NCBI GenBank assembly: GCA_025435555.1
Contig: JAIWWG010000030.1
Coordinates: 1 to 64,000, forward strand
Direction of reading: 5' to 3'
DNA: 64,000 bases
Source: Chytriomyces cf. hyalinus JEL632
Taxonomy: Eukaryota > Chytridiomycota > Chytridiomycetes > Chytridiales > Chytriomycetaceae
The stretch's first letter is position 1. Each line of letters starts with the position of its first letter. Made by a program: the position numbers and the translations under genes. Shown piece by piece: positions 19,828-33,527 of this stretch. The notes beneath the pieces are model-generated. The model was not told the DNA's origin, did not search any database, and worked only from the letters and a program-made list of their open reading frames with translations.

Positions 19828-22540
19828 TCATTTCTGGTGACCAACCACTTCCAGTGGTACCTCCCAGATTTCGCTCACTTCATCCTCCTCGTCCGTGGCC
19901 TCCTCAGATGCAGAGGCAAAGTGGTCCACGCAGTTCTGGTAGTCAGTCACATCGCAGTTTTCTTTCCGTATTGCAGGTTCAGGAACAGTCTCATCGCGTG
20001 ACGGCGGGCCAAAGGAAATAAAGTTTGACTCTCTGGAGCTAAAGTCGAGTATAGAGATCTCGTTTTCGCACCCTTGCCCTCGATTTGCAGCAACAATTTT
20101 GCGCTCATCCACTTGTAAGGCAACAGTGGGACCCCTTCCCAGTTCAAACTTGTGCAGCATAATACCTGTGGCGATATCCCACACTTGTACAAGAAGTTGG
20201 GGTTGGGAGTGTTGCAAGAATGTTATCTTTTTACGGCAACCTTACCGTGTATGTTGCCATCACCTCCGCTGCTCACAAGGACCCGTGAGTTTGAGTCAAG
20301 GCACTTGATCCACGCTTTGCTCGATGCGAGAACATATTCCGTCGCTCCGGTCAAAGAGTTCCATTCTTGGAAGGCGCGCGTTAAAATGTGAAGATATTCT
20401 TCAGATTTCGCTCACTTCGAATTGTTCGGTCAAGAGAGCCGCTAAATACAATATCGCCAGTGGGATGAACACAGGTCACTGTGTCTGTGTGGCCCGAGAG
20501 TGAAAGCAGGCACTCTTTGCTGCGAATGCACCAAACCTGATTTTAAAATTTTTAATTTTTCCGTAATTCTGGCCAAAAACCCGGGAAAAAAAAAACAAAA
20601 AACAGTCTCTCACTCGCACAGAGCTGTCCAAGGAGCCCGATACTATTCGCTTCCCACAAGGCATCATTTCAACACAATATACATGGCCAGTATGCCCCTT
20701 CCAAGTCGCAAATGGAATAATTTTCATGGCCGAGTTGTCCGGCTTCTGTAATTTTGAAACGCCTTTTTTTCCGAATCGCAGACCGCCCATAATCCTTTGA
20801 TAGTTGGAGTTTTTCCATTCATTTATCCCAATGCTCTGCGCTTGCTTTGTCTTTTGAATCGAACCATCTCCTCCCGATCGCAGGAGACTGGAGAGCTTGT
20901 CTCCAAAGGATCTCGATGAAAATGGAGCGGGTGTGTGGGTAAACTGAAGCGAATTGACTGGTTTTTCATTGGCGTTTGCCGTGGGCTTTTGCGTGCCTGT
21001 GTTTTGTTGTGGTATACTGTTATCAGGGAAATTCAACACAAACTCAGTTTACACCTTCGCCAAAAAGTTTTGAATGCTGGCTCGACGTTCGACTGCGACC
21101 AAGTTTTCGAGCGTGTATTTTCGCAGCGGGAACCCCATTCCTGCACAACCAATGCGCCTGAATCAAGCAGTCGAACCCGGTCGAAACAATAATCACGCCC
21201 GAATCTCCACAAGAGTCTCTTTCATGACCCCATGGCTGTTGTTGCTGATGATCCATCGCGCCAACTCCAAACTTGGACTTTTCAACAATAAACAAACTCG
21301 AGACGCCGTGCGTATGCGCGTTCTCCACATCGCCAACAAGCTTTCCCGTGAACGTGTTCCACACTTTGATTTTGCCAGAGCTGTCTCCTGACGCTGCAAT
21401 GTTTGGAATTGACGATGAGAATTTCGTGCACATGATTGTGTGATTGTGTTCTGGTCGAAAGTTGACCTGCTTGTTATTGGATGATGCTTGTATCGAGGGT
21501 AAAAGCGTCAGTTGGCGCATGCTGGTTCCAATGAGTATCTGATCCGAGTTAAAGCAAAGGCTTACAAATATAAGATACACGCGCGTTATTCTCTCTTCTT
21601 CCAAAACAGTTGCAAAAAAAATAAACGACAAACGCACCAAGTGACAGCGTCCCGCGCTTCCGCAACCTTCAAATAACTCAGCGAATATTCTCCTTGCGTC
21701 CAGTTTCTCTTCAAAGTCTGAGCATCCATCCAAACCTCCTTCCACAGACACGACAGCGGGAGGTTCTTTTGCATTGCTTTTGACTCGAACGATGCTTCAG
21801 CATCTTGAATGGTGTCCGGCCCAACGGCAATGTTTGAGCGCACACAGATATCCACCCACAAACACGCGTCCGTCCCACACGCTTTCATCCAGGCCTTGTT
21901 CACCCGTCCACATCGAATCAACTCCAACGGCCCAAAATACTTTAAAATTTTGCCCGGCTCAAACAGTTCGCCCAGTTCCGGTAAAAAGAAGCTCGGAATA
22001 ACAGTGAGAACAGCATCAATATCGTATCCAGGCTGGCTGCTGTTGAGGTATAATTCGCTTGAATTTGTTGTTTCGAGGTGGCTTTGGGTGGAAAGGAACG
22101 TGTGAGAAGAGACTTCGGAACACTCCGGGCCCGTCCGGGAAGATATCGACAGTTTTCGGATGGACGGGAACGACCCTGTTTGGCTGAAAAAAAATCCGAT
22201 CCTATGAAGATTGCGGCATGATGAGGTAATCCCAACTACCACCCACTCACTTGATCAATTGCGCCACTTTTTGAGTTCCCAGAAGCACGGCCCCCGCGAA
22301 CGCGTCCTTTACTTTCTCGACCACATCGCTGCCGCTGTTGTTGTTATTGTTGTTGCGGCGGTGCTGCTGCTTGGATGTCAGCGACCCGCTCGAGTCTTTG
22401 AGGCGCGATGTCACTGTGTCTGCCACGCTGGCAGCTCGACCGACACTCTTCGACCTCGGCCGCCGCGCCGATATTAACAGTGTCTCTGCGCTGTCGAATG
22501 ACTCGTCGCCGGTACAACTTGGTGGTCCCGTAGCTTTCAT
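19828..22540 (-). CDS. F-box/WD40-repeat protein (SCF substrate receptor-like)
   Basis: Exons (minus): 22251..22540, 21638..22183, 21150..21560, 20614..21016, 20416..20536, 20246..20365, 19828..20183, about 748 aa. The N-terminus is disordered (RRNNNNNNSGS). An F-box follows at LPELGELFEPGKILKYFGPLELIRCGRVNKAW, including KAWMKACGTDACLW. WD repeats follow: VTCLCFNSDQILIGT, IAASGDSSGKIKVWNTFTGK, WKGHTGHVYCVEMMP with IVSGSLDSSVRVW, LSGHTDTVTCVHPTG with VFSGSLDRTIR, and VSSGGDGNIHVWDIATG. By family such proteins bring substrates to an SCF ubiquitin ligase. The intron at 21017-21149 (GTTGTG donor) is the uncertain junction; other splice choices there are possible. The C-terminus is acidic. Confidence 0.82.
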
Positions 22541-22839
22541 CAGAAATGAGTAAAAAGAAATATGGAATTGTCAAAACCACCGTGTAAAAAAAATGAGGCA
22601 CTTCTTTCTTTCTTTCACACCCCACATTTATGATATGCCACGTATTTCAAGTTACGAAAACAGAAGGACGAAAAAAAAAAAAGAAAAAAAAAACGGGAAA
22701 AGCAACAAGGAAAGCAGAAGAAAAAAAAATAAAAGGCAGATTGTGGAGAGAGACTTTCCAGCAAACATCCTCGTCTCCAGCGCATCTCACTCTAACATGC
22801 CACACTCACCCACACACACGCACATTTAAACGCAGATGG

Positions 22840-25800
22840 CTACAGACCCACTTTCATCAACACAATCTTCTCCTTCTTCTTCTTCTTTCCGCCTTGTGAC
22901 GATTGCGCCCCTTGATTTTCATTCAGACCACCATATGAGCTCCCTCCATCTGCTGACCATTCGTTGATTGAAGACGGAGCTCCTTTTTTAACATAAGCGG
23001 GTATGACGTTGGCTCGAGATGGCAAGCCGGGAAATTCATTGGCAGCAGATTTCGCTGGAGCTGGACTGGACCCCCACATTTGCTGCTGCTGCTGCTGCTG
23101 CCCTTGTTGCGGTTGCAGCGGAGTAGTGGCCGCGACGGCGCTTAAACCTGTCCGAAATTCGGGACCGCTCCCACTGCTACTGCTGCTACTTCCAGTGTCA
23201 AATGCAGGCTGTTGCTTGCGCGAATCTTCCAGAGAAGAAACAAACCCTTTTCCTTTTGACATGGCGTTCCACATTGGTGTATTGCGCTGGTGAGTTGCCT
23301 TGGACTTTATGACTAGAACCCGTGCAGATTGCGTGGGCGAGCCGCCGCTGCCAGATGAACGAGAATTGGAGGTGGCTGCTCCAGACTTGCTTACCGGATT
23401 TGCATAAGAGCTTTCGAGATATGGATTCGAGAAATTTGAATCATTCTTGTGGTTGACGGAAAAAAAGTAAGCGCATTGTCATGGGAAACATGGTAAAACA
23501 TCATTTTTTTCCTCACCTTGACTTTATAATCATTCCACACGCGTAGCATTTCTTCCCGCTTGGAGGCATTCGACTTGCGATCTCGCTGGCTGACTTTTGA
23601 GCTCATTTCTTCATCAGGAATACTGTCGGCAAGTGCACGCCATACTTTCCCGGCTTTCCCGACAATTTCCCGTTTAACTGGCTCACTAGCAGAATGTCTG
23701 CCCTCAAAAACAAGGGAGATGAAAAAATTGAGAAACTCTGGGCAAGTGGTCAAGTCTGATTTGTACATCTTGGCAATTGATTTGAGTTGGTCCAATTTTG
23801 AAGCATCGCTGTCAAACAGGTCTTGCAGAGTTTTTAGGGTTCCAGCATCCATCATAGAGCCGCTTGAATTTGCGGATGAGGCAGAGACGGAATTGGACGG
23901 CTGTGTGACTGCCCTTGCTGGTGGCGGGAAATTATTTTCGGAACGATCCAGAACCCGTCCAGGAAGTGGAAAACTCATATCGGATCGATCGATTGTAATA
24001 CCTCCAGCCACACTTGACGCATACCGAGCAGCAGGTCCACTGCTTGCAACCGCAGATGGAAAGTTCGTCTGAATAGATGGATAATCTCCACTGGGTTGCC
24101 GTTGCAATGCATTTACAGACTCTGCTGGAGTTGGGGCCGGTCGGGATTGTGACAGCTGTGACCCAAATCCAGCGGGCGCTTGAAGACCGCTCCGACTGCC
24201 AAATTCCCTGTCTTCTTCGTCCTGATTTCTGTCCGACTCGCGGTTGTCTTCTCCCCTTCGCCTATTATTTCTTCCACCTCCACCACCACTTCCTCCTCCA
24301 CGACCACCCCCAGATCCATTTCCAGCCCGGCTACCAAGATCGAGTGACGGGCTTCCAGCAATAGAAAAATTGATGTCAATTTTTTGTCCTTTGCCCCTGC
24401 CCATGCGTTTTGTTGAATGTACTTGCATCTTAAAAAAGTGTCAAGCCCAAGTTAGAATCGAGAAACGGTGTGGGTTGAAAAAAAAGACGTACCTCATGAG
24501 CTTTTAGATCAATATCGGAGAAAAATACCTGAAACTTTTTCTCCAAGCATTCAGGATCCATACAGCAGAAGTGCTCCTTCCGAAAATGCTTCTCCTGCGC
24601 AATGCAAAAGAAATGGCCGGACCAAAGTCAGATTTCATCCCTCACCCGCGGTAAAAAAGAACGCACGACGATTCGAAGGTGGAAAACAACTGACCAGCGC
24701 ATCATAGTTTTCATAATACTGGTGCCGAATTCCAGCGCTCGTACACAAGAAGCACTGCTCGTGCTGCTTGCGACAGTGCTCATATAGCTCGTCATCCCCA
24801 TAAAAGTGAATCTTGCAGAATCCGCATTTCGGGTGACCTTTGAACGACGAATCATTCGGATCGCCAGTTTTAAAGTGTCGGTCGAGTTCTGCTTGTGTGT
24901 ACATTGTGTGTTCGTGAGTAAAAAGTCTCTTGTGCCGTGTGCATAAATCGCTATTTAACCGCAGAAAAGGAAAACAAGAGTCAGTTTCTTCTCGCAACTC
25001 GCGAAAAAAAAGCCAAAAACAGAAAACCAAAACGAACCATAAAAATTTGTTGTGAGCTTGCCGCACATGTTTCTTCAGCTCCGGCCATCCCTGCGCGCAG
25101 GCCACATCGCAGTCGGAATCTGGACAGTTGAATCGCAGTAGAATCATGACATCGTCGTATGCTTCGACAGAGTCAAAATGAATCGAAAGCTTGCGATCCA
25201 CCTTCGCCATTCGATTAAGACTAAAGTCTGAAAATGGTTTCGAACTGTCGCCGGTGAAGATAACGTCCGAGAGTGGTGTCTTTTGGGTGGAGGCTGATGA
25301 GATGTTTGCCCTTGTAAAAGCAAGATGCCGCTAACCTTGCACATTGAGCAGTTGTTGTCCTTTAGTAGCGCCCTCAGACGTAGGGAACAGAGGTGGCAGA
25401 CTCTGTGGTTACATTCTCCCACTGCGTACCATGATATGGGGTCTGTGCATATAAAGCAATGGTCTCCTGCAAAGAATCCGTGAATACGAAACTTCTGAGC
25501 GACACCCAACAGAGTAGCGCACCTTCCTGTGGGCTCAGAAGAATAGATTCGGCTTCTTCGGCCGCCCTGTTGACGAACACAGATTTCGTGATTAGCGCCC
25601 GACATGACAGAAAGCAACAGCGCCAACACGGCACGGATCGAGAGGGTATTACTTGATAGCAGCAGGATGAGGTGCCAAAACTGCTCCAGCACCGCCATTA
25701 TCCGTCGACGCAATAGAGCGGGAGAGAGCTTCCGAAGGAGTCGGACCATGCCTAGCACCACGTTGAGAAGCACCTGCATTCGAACTGGCAGCCCCTTCCA

Positions 25801-25867
25801 GCCCCTCTCGTGGACTCTGAGCCGCATTTCCCAGCGGCACAAACTTCTTTTTCGGCTTTGGCGGCAT
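22840..25867 (-). CDS. HEL2: RING E3 ubiquitin ligase Hel2/ZNF598
   Basis: Exons (minus): 25653..25867, 25523..25566, 25336..25466, 25038..25279, 24695..24950, 24493..24594, 23517..24428, 22840..23445, 835 aa. It ubiquitinates small-subunit proteins of collided ribosomes. RING: CFIC...CNHRVCHLC...CSMC. Then the family array of zinc fingers: CPDSDCDVACAQGWPELKKHVRQAH, LCDLCTRHKRLFTHEH, CGFCKIHFYGDDELYEHCRKQHEQCFLC, EKHFRKEHFCCMDPECLEKK. A basic Gly/Arg region (GGGRGGGSGGGGGRNNRRR) comes next, then a helical middle (LKTLQDLFDSD) and a Gln-rich, Lys-rich tail (GKKKKKEK). All phases close. The start is set at MPPKPKKKFVPLG (25867); the frame stays open to an ATG at 26008. Confidence 0.93.
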
Positions 25868-26112
25868 CGGAAATGCTCTGGATGTGGATGAGCCCCTTTT
25901 GCGAAAAAAAGTGGTTTCTGATTTCATGGCTGATCCACGCTGGCACAACATGATTTGAAAAGATCGATGGCACTGGCGCATCGCCGCACCCACGCCTTTT
26001 ATATCCATTTTTTATGCAAAAACAGGACTGTGCCACACGCTGAAATTGTTGTCTTTCTTCCGTCTTCCCCCATAACGGCTGCTCCACTCCTCACTCCCAC
26101 ATTCGTAATCAG

Positions 26113-27660
26113 CTACCGCCTCTTGCTCACACCCCGCACAATATCCATCTTCTTGGTCACGTGCTTCATGTTCCCAGAAACGCGATCCACATCTTCCGCG
26201 AGGTCTCCCAGCATTTGATTCTGCAGATCCAGTTCGTTCCGCATCATGACACCAATCTCTCGTTGCCGGCCAATCACCGTCGACAGTGACTCCAGCACTT
26301 GATCTTGTTCGTTCATCTGTCTTTGCTGCAATTGCACCAGCCCAGCATTTGTCAGCGCAAGCGTTTCTTCAGTTTCGTGAGGCACAGCACTGGCTCCAAA
26401 TGCGCGACGATTGCTACGAGAATTTCCATTCTGAGAGAGAAGCTCCCCTTTCGCATAGTCGGTACCGCCAGAGTTTGTACCCATGAGAGCATGAGAAGCT
26501 GACTGCGCCGACGACGTCATCAGCAGTGATACCTTGTCTTTTTCCTCTTTCAGGTTAACTGCCGTGACAAGTCAACAATTTGTTAGGAAACATTGAACGA
26601 CAGATAATAAATTACACGTCTTATTACCGAGCATGTCCTCACGTCTTTGAAGCTCAAATGGTGACAGGGCTTGAAACGGCACCTTTGCCCGACGCGTACC
26701 CTTTGGACTTGCAGGCACTGACGCCCATGGGCTGGGGGAATCTTTTGAATTGATCGCAGATTTGCCTCTGTCGTCTTTGCCGCTGGTAATTGCGCTCTGG
26801 ATAACATGATCCCTCAAGACTGCATCCAAAAGAGCCACGCGTTCAGTGACAGCTCGAACTGCGTTTCGGATCTGCACCAACGCCATTTGCGTGGCAGATG
26901 CATTTCCTGAAGCAGCAAAGCCCTCCTTCGTAGCAATGGCCTCACGAATACTTCTGCATTCCCCCAAAACCGTCCGGTATTCGTCAATCCATTGATCCGG
27001 ATCCATCGCAATGGCAGGTGCACTCGTTCCGGACGACGATGGCATGCTGGATGGTGATGAAGCTGCTGGTACGTAAGAGGACACTTTGGATGACGAGTAT
27101 ACTCCAGACTTCACGTCGAACGGGATACCCAAAAAATCTGCCCAAGCCTGGCTACTGCGCCATCGCTCATCTGAAGATGTGCGCATTGCTTCGAGATACT
27201 TTTCCAGACCAACCCTTCGATCCCGGACTGCACAAAAAAACGCGGACCTTCATGAGTCAATCGAAAGAGAATGGATGCCAGGAACAGCCATAACTATGAA
27301 CAGATAAGAAAATGAAGGAGCTTTTACTTTTCGCGGGATCTGCGGCGCTTGCATTTCCAGTCAGTGAAAAGGACAAGATGGACGAAAAGGATACTGCTGA
27401 TTTGGGTGGCAAAGGCAGCGGCGGAGGAGCATGCGGGAACTGGGCAAGTAACGTGCGGTGTAGGGCATCGAATTCTGGCCGCGTTGTTGTGGTTTGTTCA
27501 CGACTTCAGGATTCGAACTGTGGACGTTACCTGAGTACCGCCGCCAGACAATCCATGTCGTGTCTCCCGTTCCTTTAACTGTGAGTTGGTATGAGACATG
27601 CTTGTTCGGATAGCTGCGGATCGCCGTGTCTGAGATGCAGATTGAACAGATTTGCCGCAT
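26113..27660 (-). CDS. VAM7: PX-domain Qc-SNARE Vam7
   Basis: Exons (minus): 27531..27660, 27328..27474, 26628..27227, 26113..26558, 440 aa. The N-terminus is a PX domain: VWRRYSEFDALHRTLLAQFP reads through the first junction, then LPLPPKS and RDRRVGLEKYLEAM, ending WADFLGIP. The middle is Ser-rich and helical. The C-terminus is the SNARE motif, EQDQVLESLSTVIGRQREIG through NQMLGDLAEDVDRVSGNM, with the central Gln of the zero layer. No transmembrane segment follows (ends VRGVSKRR), as in yeast Vam7, where PX binding to PI3P anchors the protein. Expected role: vacuole or late-endosome fusion with HOPS. The start could be 27708, adding 16 hydrophobic residues; 27660 fits better. Confidence 0.9.
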
Positions 27661-27743
27661 CTTTTTTAACTTGAAAGTAAATAAATAAATAATTGGCAAA
27701 ATATTCAAGCATTTTAACTTTTAACTTTATTTCTTATTCTGAA

Positions 27744-30700
27744 TCACTTCTTGGCCAATGCAACCAAGTCTTCAAACTCTCCAGTCTCCTCGCACATGCT
27801 CCTGAATACTCCGACCCTCGACTTCTCAATCAGGTCAATGGGCCGCCCATTCTCAACAATCTGCCCGTGATCGAGCACAATCACTCTGTCATAGTCCACA
27901 ATTGTCTTCAACCGGTGCGCAATCGTTAGAACAGTGCTTCCCCCAAACTCACTGCGAATGGTGCTTTGAATTCGTCCATCCGTCTCCGTGTCCACAGACG
28001 CAGTGGCTTCATCCAGCATAATCACTTTGCTACCTTTCGCCAGCGCTCGTGCGAGACAAAGTAGCTGTCTTTGTCCACATGAGAGGTTGGATCCACCTTC
28101 CGAAATCGGGCTGTCCAAAGTTAGACTAAATTCTGCAGCTTCGTTCTTTGGCTCATTTTGTGACGCGCTCGAGTTTGTTTGTTTTTCATGTTTTGATGAT
28201 GAGGTGTTGGTAGCATCATCTTCAACGATAATCGTTGTGATAGATGATGTGGACGCCGCGTGGGGAAGTCTTTTTAGTTCGCTTGACCCCGGCTTGGGAA
28301 CTAAATGAGATCGCTCCAAGGCCTCTAGCAGGGCCTCCTCTGGAATTGTGCCAAATGGATCAATGTTGCTTCGAACAGTGCCTGCAAACAAAATCGGGTC
28401 TTGCGGAATAATGGTCAAGTTGGATCGCAAATCTTCAAGTCCAATTTTGCCCGTATCCACGCCGTCAATGAAGATACTTCCCGCCGAAGGTTCAACGATT
28501 CTAAAGAAAGCAAGAGTCAAAGAACTTTTGCCAGCACCTGTTCAGGGCATGTTTAACATACATTGCGCTTGAGACCAATAAAAAATAAAAAAAGAGCCAC
28601 ATACCAGTGCGACCAACAATGCCTACTTTCTCACGAGCTCCAATGTCCGCACTGATACCACGCAGTACGAGAGGAGAATCGGGACTGTAACGCAGTTCCA
28701 AGTCTTTAATTGAAATCTCTCCAGAACTGGGCCAGTTGGCGGGTGGCCGATTTGCAGGGACGACATCTTGGGCTTCTTGGTCAAGATTAATATATTCATC
28801 GCACCGTTCTGTTGCACCAAAACGAGGCACGTTTTAGTTTCAGATCGGGCATGAGAAACATCATAAAAATTGCAAAATTACCAATGGAGTTCATGCTCAT
28901 TTCCATCCACGACTGCATTCGAACCACAGCAATCAGCGTGTCTGTTAAGCTCAGAGTAAAGTTCAAACAGAGCCCAGCAAGACCCGCCGAAACTCCGGTC
29001 GCCACGATCAGAGTCGCAGCGCAAAAGACAATCACAGCACCCAAACTCTGAATCCGCACAGACAACCACAGATTGGCGACGATAAGAAAGTAAAACGCAC
29101 GGTTCGCGACATCGAAGCGGCGGCTGGATTCGCTGGTGAATCGTGGGAGTGCGTGGAACGCTCGGATCGTAGTGACTCCGTTCAAAGTTTCAGAAAAGTG
29201 TGAAAAGATGGGACTGCGCACTACACTCTCGATACGCTTCAAGCTACGCGACGTGCGGATGTAATACATTCCAACGCGGTAGTACAAGTACGCCACAGGA
29301 ATCAACAAGAGTGCAAGTCCAGGAATCACGGTTAAAACCGTTCCAATTACAAACGTGGCCGCAATGAGGTTATAAACGGTATTGCCGGCAGATGCACCGA
29401 CTTCTCGGTCAACGGCTCCCATGTCTTTTGTAAATCGGTTCATGATTCTTCCAAGCGGTGTAACCTCAAAGAATCGAAGTGGTGCCTTCATGACTCGGTC
29501 CAGCATGGCCACATGCAATTCACGCGCTGCCCGAACAACTCCGTAACTCAGAATCAACAAACGCGCAAGAATCGCCAACATGCAAAGAGCCCCAACAATG
29601 CCGTAAAGCGTAAGGTAGTAATCAGTGATTTCATCACGAGATCCAGAAGGTGGATCCACAGAGTGTTTATGGAACGACGCGGCAGAGGGCATGTACGAGG
29701 AGGAGGCATCCTGGACAAACTGGAACGCTCGAAGCATAAACTGCTTGTTCTTATACTCGCTTGACCACCATGACACGACAACGTCTTGAAAAATTGCAAG
29801 TGCATGGTTCAAGGAGTATCCAGTGAGCAGTAAAGCCAAGAAAGGAACGCCTCCCATGGCCCAGGCATAAAGTCCATACACTTTCAGCTTCACATTTCCT
29901 GACTCCATCTTTTCGACTTCCGTTAGCTTTGAGCCAGAACCAGCATACTCGGTTGTATAATGTGGCGCCTTGCTGTCCGTGTCAAGCTGTTCCAAAAATT
30001 CAACCGATGCTGAAGAAGTTAAAAAAATAGAGCTGGACAGGTACTTTGCCCGTTCAGACATGACAAGCGCACTCATTTCAGCCAAACCTTCAGAAAACGG
30101 TGTTTGCACCATATCTGAAGATTTGGACGAGATCAGCTGCAATACAGACTCGACGGATCCTTGCGTTGAGATGCGGCCTCCGTTGACGATAACCAGGTGG
30201 TCGGCGCAAGGCATTGCAAGTCCAACCGCATTCGTGACAAGAATTCGTGTACGGTTGGCCAAAAGACCAAGAATACACTGCTCAAACAAGTGGCGTGCCG
30301 TCGGTGCGTCAACGGCCCTGTTCATTCGTTAAAAATCAGCAAGTTAGAAAATGATGTCGCATGGGAAATCTCAAGAATTGCGACAACTCACGAAAGAGGA
30401 TCATCCAACACCACGAATTGACTTTTTGAATATGCCGCTCTTGCCAGTGATATCCGCTGCTTTTGGCCACCACTCAAGTTGATTCCCTTCTCGCCGACTT
30501 CCGTCATATCTCCACCTTCCAAGAGTTCAAAATCTTTTGCAAGCGCACAAGCTTGAACAACGCGGCGGTACCGAACAGGATCCCATAGAGTCCCAAACAA
30601 GATATTTTCACGAATCGTGGCATTCGTCAGCCAGGCCGTTTGTGACACGTATGCAACTGCATTGGGACATTCACGGGTTCCCGATAAACGCGTGGTTTCA

Positions 30701-33319
30701 CCCAACAAGGACAGAATCAGTGACGTTTTTCCAGCACCAGTGGCACCAACCACAACCGACAGTTTCGATGATGGAAATTCAATATCCATGTCAGCAAGTT
30801 TGAACGATGGTTCCGCAGCAGCAGCAGTTTGAAAAATGCTCGCCTCCGAGATGAGAGGGGTGTAACCAGCGCGATATCCAAAGACTGCACGCCATGTCCG
30901 CTTGAAGAATCCAACAGTAGGAACAACTGCTTCCACACTCGCTTTATCCGGCTCAGGCCATTCAAATGAAGCGCTCTTCAACTTCATCTTGCAGGCATCA
31001 GTCTCCATACTTTGCCCATCAACCCCAGAGGTGAACCGCTCCAGCTCATCCTCAAGAAGGAACTGCTTGATTCTCTTGACGGACACCCATACATCCAGCA
31101 GACTGACCAATGTGTCGGGAAACGTTTGCAATGGACCCCTCAACAAGTTGAACAACGCCAAAGCAGTAAAAGCAGTGGTCGCATCCAACTCTCGTCCGGC
31201 AATTTTGGTGTACGTTCCCAAAGTAACAAATGTGGTCAGAATTGGAGCACTAACCCATAAAACGCGGTTGATGTTCGTCAAAACATACAGTTTGAACAAG
31301 TCGCTCAGTTCCTGATCACGCAAACGCGTCATTTTGAGTGTAAACTGCTTCTCCCAGGAAAACAGCTTGATAATCTTGATGCCTTGTAATAGTTCGTTCA
31401 TGGCGTTTACTCGCACATCTTTGCTCTTTTTCAGTTGAGTGAAGGATTTGTTGATTGAGGAGGCCAGTGGTGCTCCGGAAAACATGAGCAGGACCATCAT
31501 GATCACTCCAGCGATTGCGGGCCATCCGAGGACAAAGAGAAGCGAGAGAACGCACATGACGATTTGAATAAACGTAATGAATGGGGTGTAAACTACACCA
31601 ATCCATTCACCAACACTGGAGGCATCGACTGACAAACAAGGAATAGTATGATTAAGAATCGATGATGCAGATGAGATGCAAATTTCGCTTTCTGAGGACG
31701 CTCACCTGACATTAAATTCACAATTTTCCCCATGGAAGCCCCAGCGCTGTCATTTGACTGACTTCCGTTTTTAGCATCCTCAACAGCAAGACGTGGAACC
31801 CTCCGCAGACTTTTCAAATACACCAAGCCTGAAAGCGTGTTGCACACTCTCATCCCGATTTTACGCGCACTCAGAGTAATCTGGCCCTCAAGAGCAAATC
31901 GCAGCAGCGCAGTCACCAAAATACCAAGCACGTACGCATACGCAACCCATTCCGGCTCGGAATGCTTCGATCCTCTGTTTGTGAGGTGTGTGAGGATCCG
32001 GTTCAGAAAAAATGGTCCAGAGAGATACAGAGTAGTGCTCGTGAGTACGAGCGCAAACTGGCGCATCAGCGCAACGCGTTCCAAAAGCCAGATACTTTGC
32101 AAGAGCGCTGTAGGACTTCGCAGTTGAATACGTCGGTATGCGGCCAGGTTTCTTTCGATTTTCTCTGAGGGATTGAGATCCCACAGGTCGTCAAATACGA
32201 GGTCCTGCTTGTATCCAAACGCCATCATGGGATTGAACCAGGCAAAAGAAACTCTGGAGAGAAGGTCGGCGTCTTGCTCAGGGCATGGGATTTTCTGCAA
32301 CAACAAAAAAGCTGATTGGTCACTCAAAAATCGAAATCATTAAAACTGGGTTTCAGCTTACCCCGTCAACTCGGATTCGATGAATGCGCTTTGTAAGGAT
32401 CTTGCCTCGAACAAGGAGACACACAACAGCCATCAGGTATCCTCCGACGAGCATTGCCACCGCCAGAGACAGAAACTGTGTTGAAACTTCACCCTCTTCC
32501 CACAGCGGCCACGCAGCCATGATAACAAACGCCCACACAGTTGCTGATAGCACGTGGAATCCCGTCAGGCGCATGAGAATCAAGCGGTGATGCCTCTTTG
32601 CAAACTGAATGTAAATTTGAGACATGGAAGGTGTCGCTGCGACAGGTTCCTTTGCGTATCCCACGAAAAGAGCCAATGCAATTGCCTGGTAGAGTACACA
32701 TGGGAAAGCTTGATAAGTTTTTCCGTGGTGTAAGGTGGTGGAAGGGGGAGGCAAAAAAGCGCAAGCAGTTTCAAAGGGAGAAGATGACACACACCATCTG
32801 CGCAATGAAAAAGAGACTTGCGAGCCAATTCGAACTGTCTGAGGCCCCGTCGCTCAGCTCATTGACGAGTTCCCACCGGCATGCAGCTACAACCAGAAGC
32901 ACCGACAGCAAGTGTCCCACACCCCGGAACAAGGTCAGCGGAAGTCCCCCGGACCGATCCGGAGAGGTTTGTGCATCCAAAGAGTCACTGTTGCTGGGCT
33001 CTTCTGCTGCAAGGACCCAGTCGTGGTCCATTCCCGTGAGTTGGGCAGTGTTGTTGCTGCTGTCACCCTCAGAGTTTGGAGCAATCAGCGGCGTCTGTTC
33101 GCAGTCTGCGTTGGAACGGCTCCGCATTCGCAGGAAGTGTGTAAGGGCTGGGATCACGCCGCAGACGAGGAGAAATACTAGCGGGAGGGCCGAGAGGACG
33201 ACAGGGTTTGATCCCGCACGAAGGAGACATTCAGAGATGTCTCCACGCCGCAGTCCGTGTGCAAAGAGCATGCGGCTGTTGCTGCTGCTGCTGTTGGCGT
33301 TTATCTTGCACCAGTCCAT
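27744..33319 (-). CDS. ABCC-type full ABC transporter (YCF1/MRP-like)
   Basis: Exons (minus): 32795..33319, 32362..32685, 31706..32294, 30392..31628, 28882..30317, 28605..28808, 27744..28537, 1702 aa. Order: N-terminal TMD0-like helices, linker PEQDADLLSRVSFAWFNPMM, TMD1, NBD1, TMD2, NBD2. NBD1 has Walker A GATGAGKTS, signature LSGGQKQR and Walker B FVVLDDP; its H-loop position reads LVTNAVGL, Asn in place of His. NBD2 has GRTGAGKSS, LSCGQRQ, VIMLDEATAS and TIAHRL, so the canonical ATPase site is there. A Ser/Asn-rich insertion splits NBD2. The asymmetric NBDs are typical of ABCC. Likely substrates are glutathione conjugates at the vacuole or plasma membrane. The 3' end has been copied to 60.14-60.45 kb. 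Confidence 0.93.
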
Positions 33320-33527
33320 CCCTTCAAATTTTGGGAGTCTTTTCGGGTATGTGGGGATCAGGTTTCCAATTTTGTTTTTTTATACGATCCCCTTTTTCTG
33401 ATGACAGGGAGTGGATGGCCCCAGTTCAGAATCCAACAGAACAAAGAAGAAACGCTCGCACTCAAAGTCACTTTTATTACTTACCCACACATGCCCAATC
33501 ATTCACCCAAATCAACAAACGCAAAGT

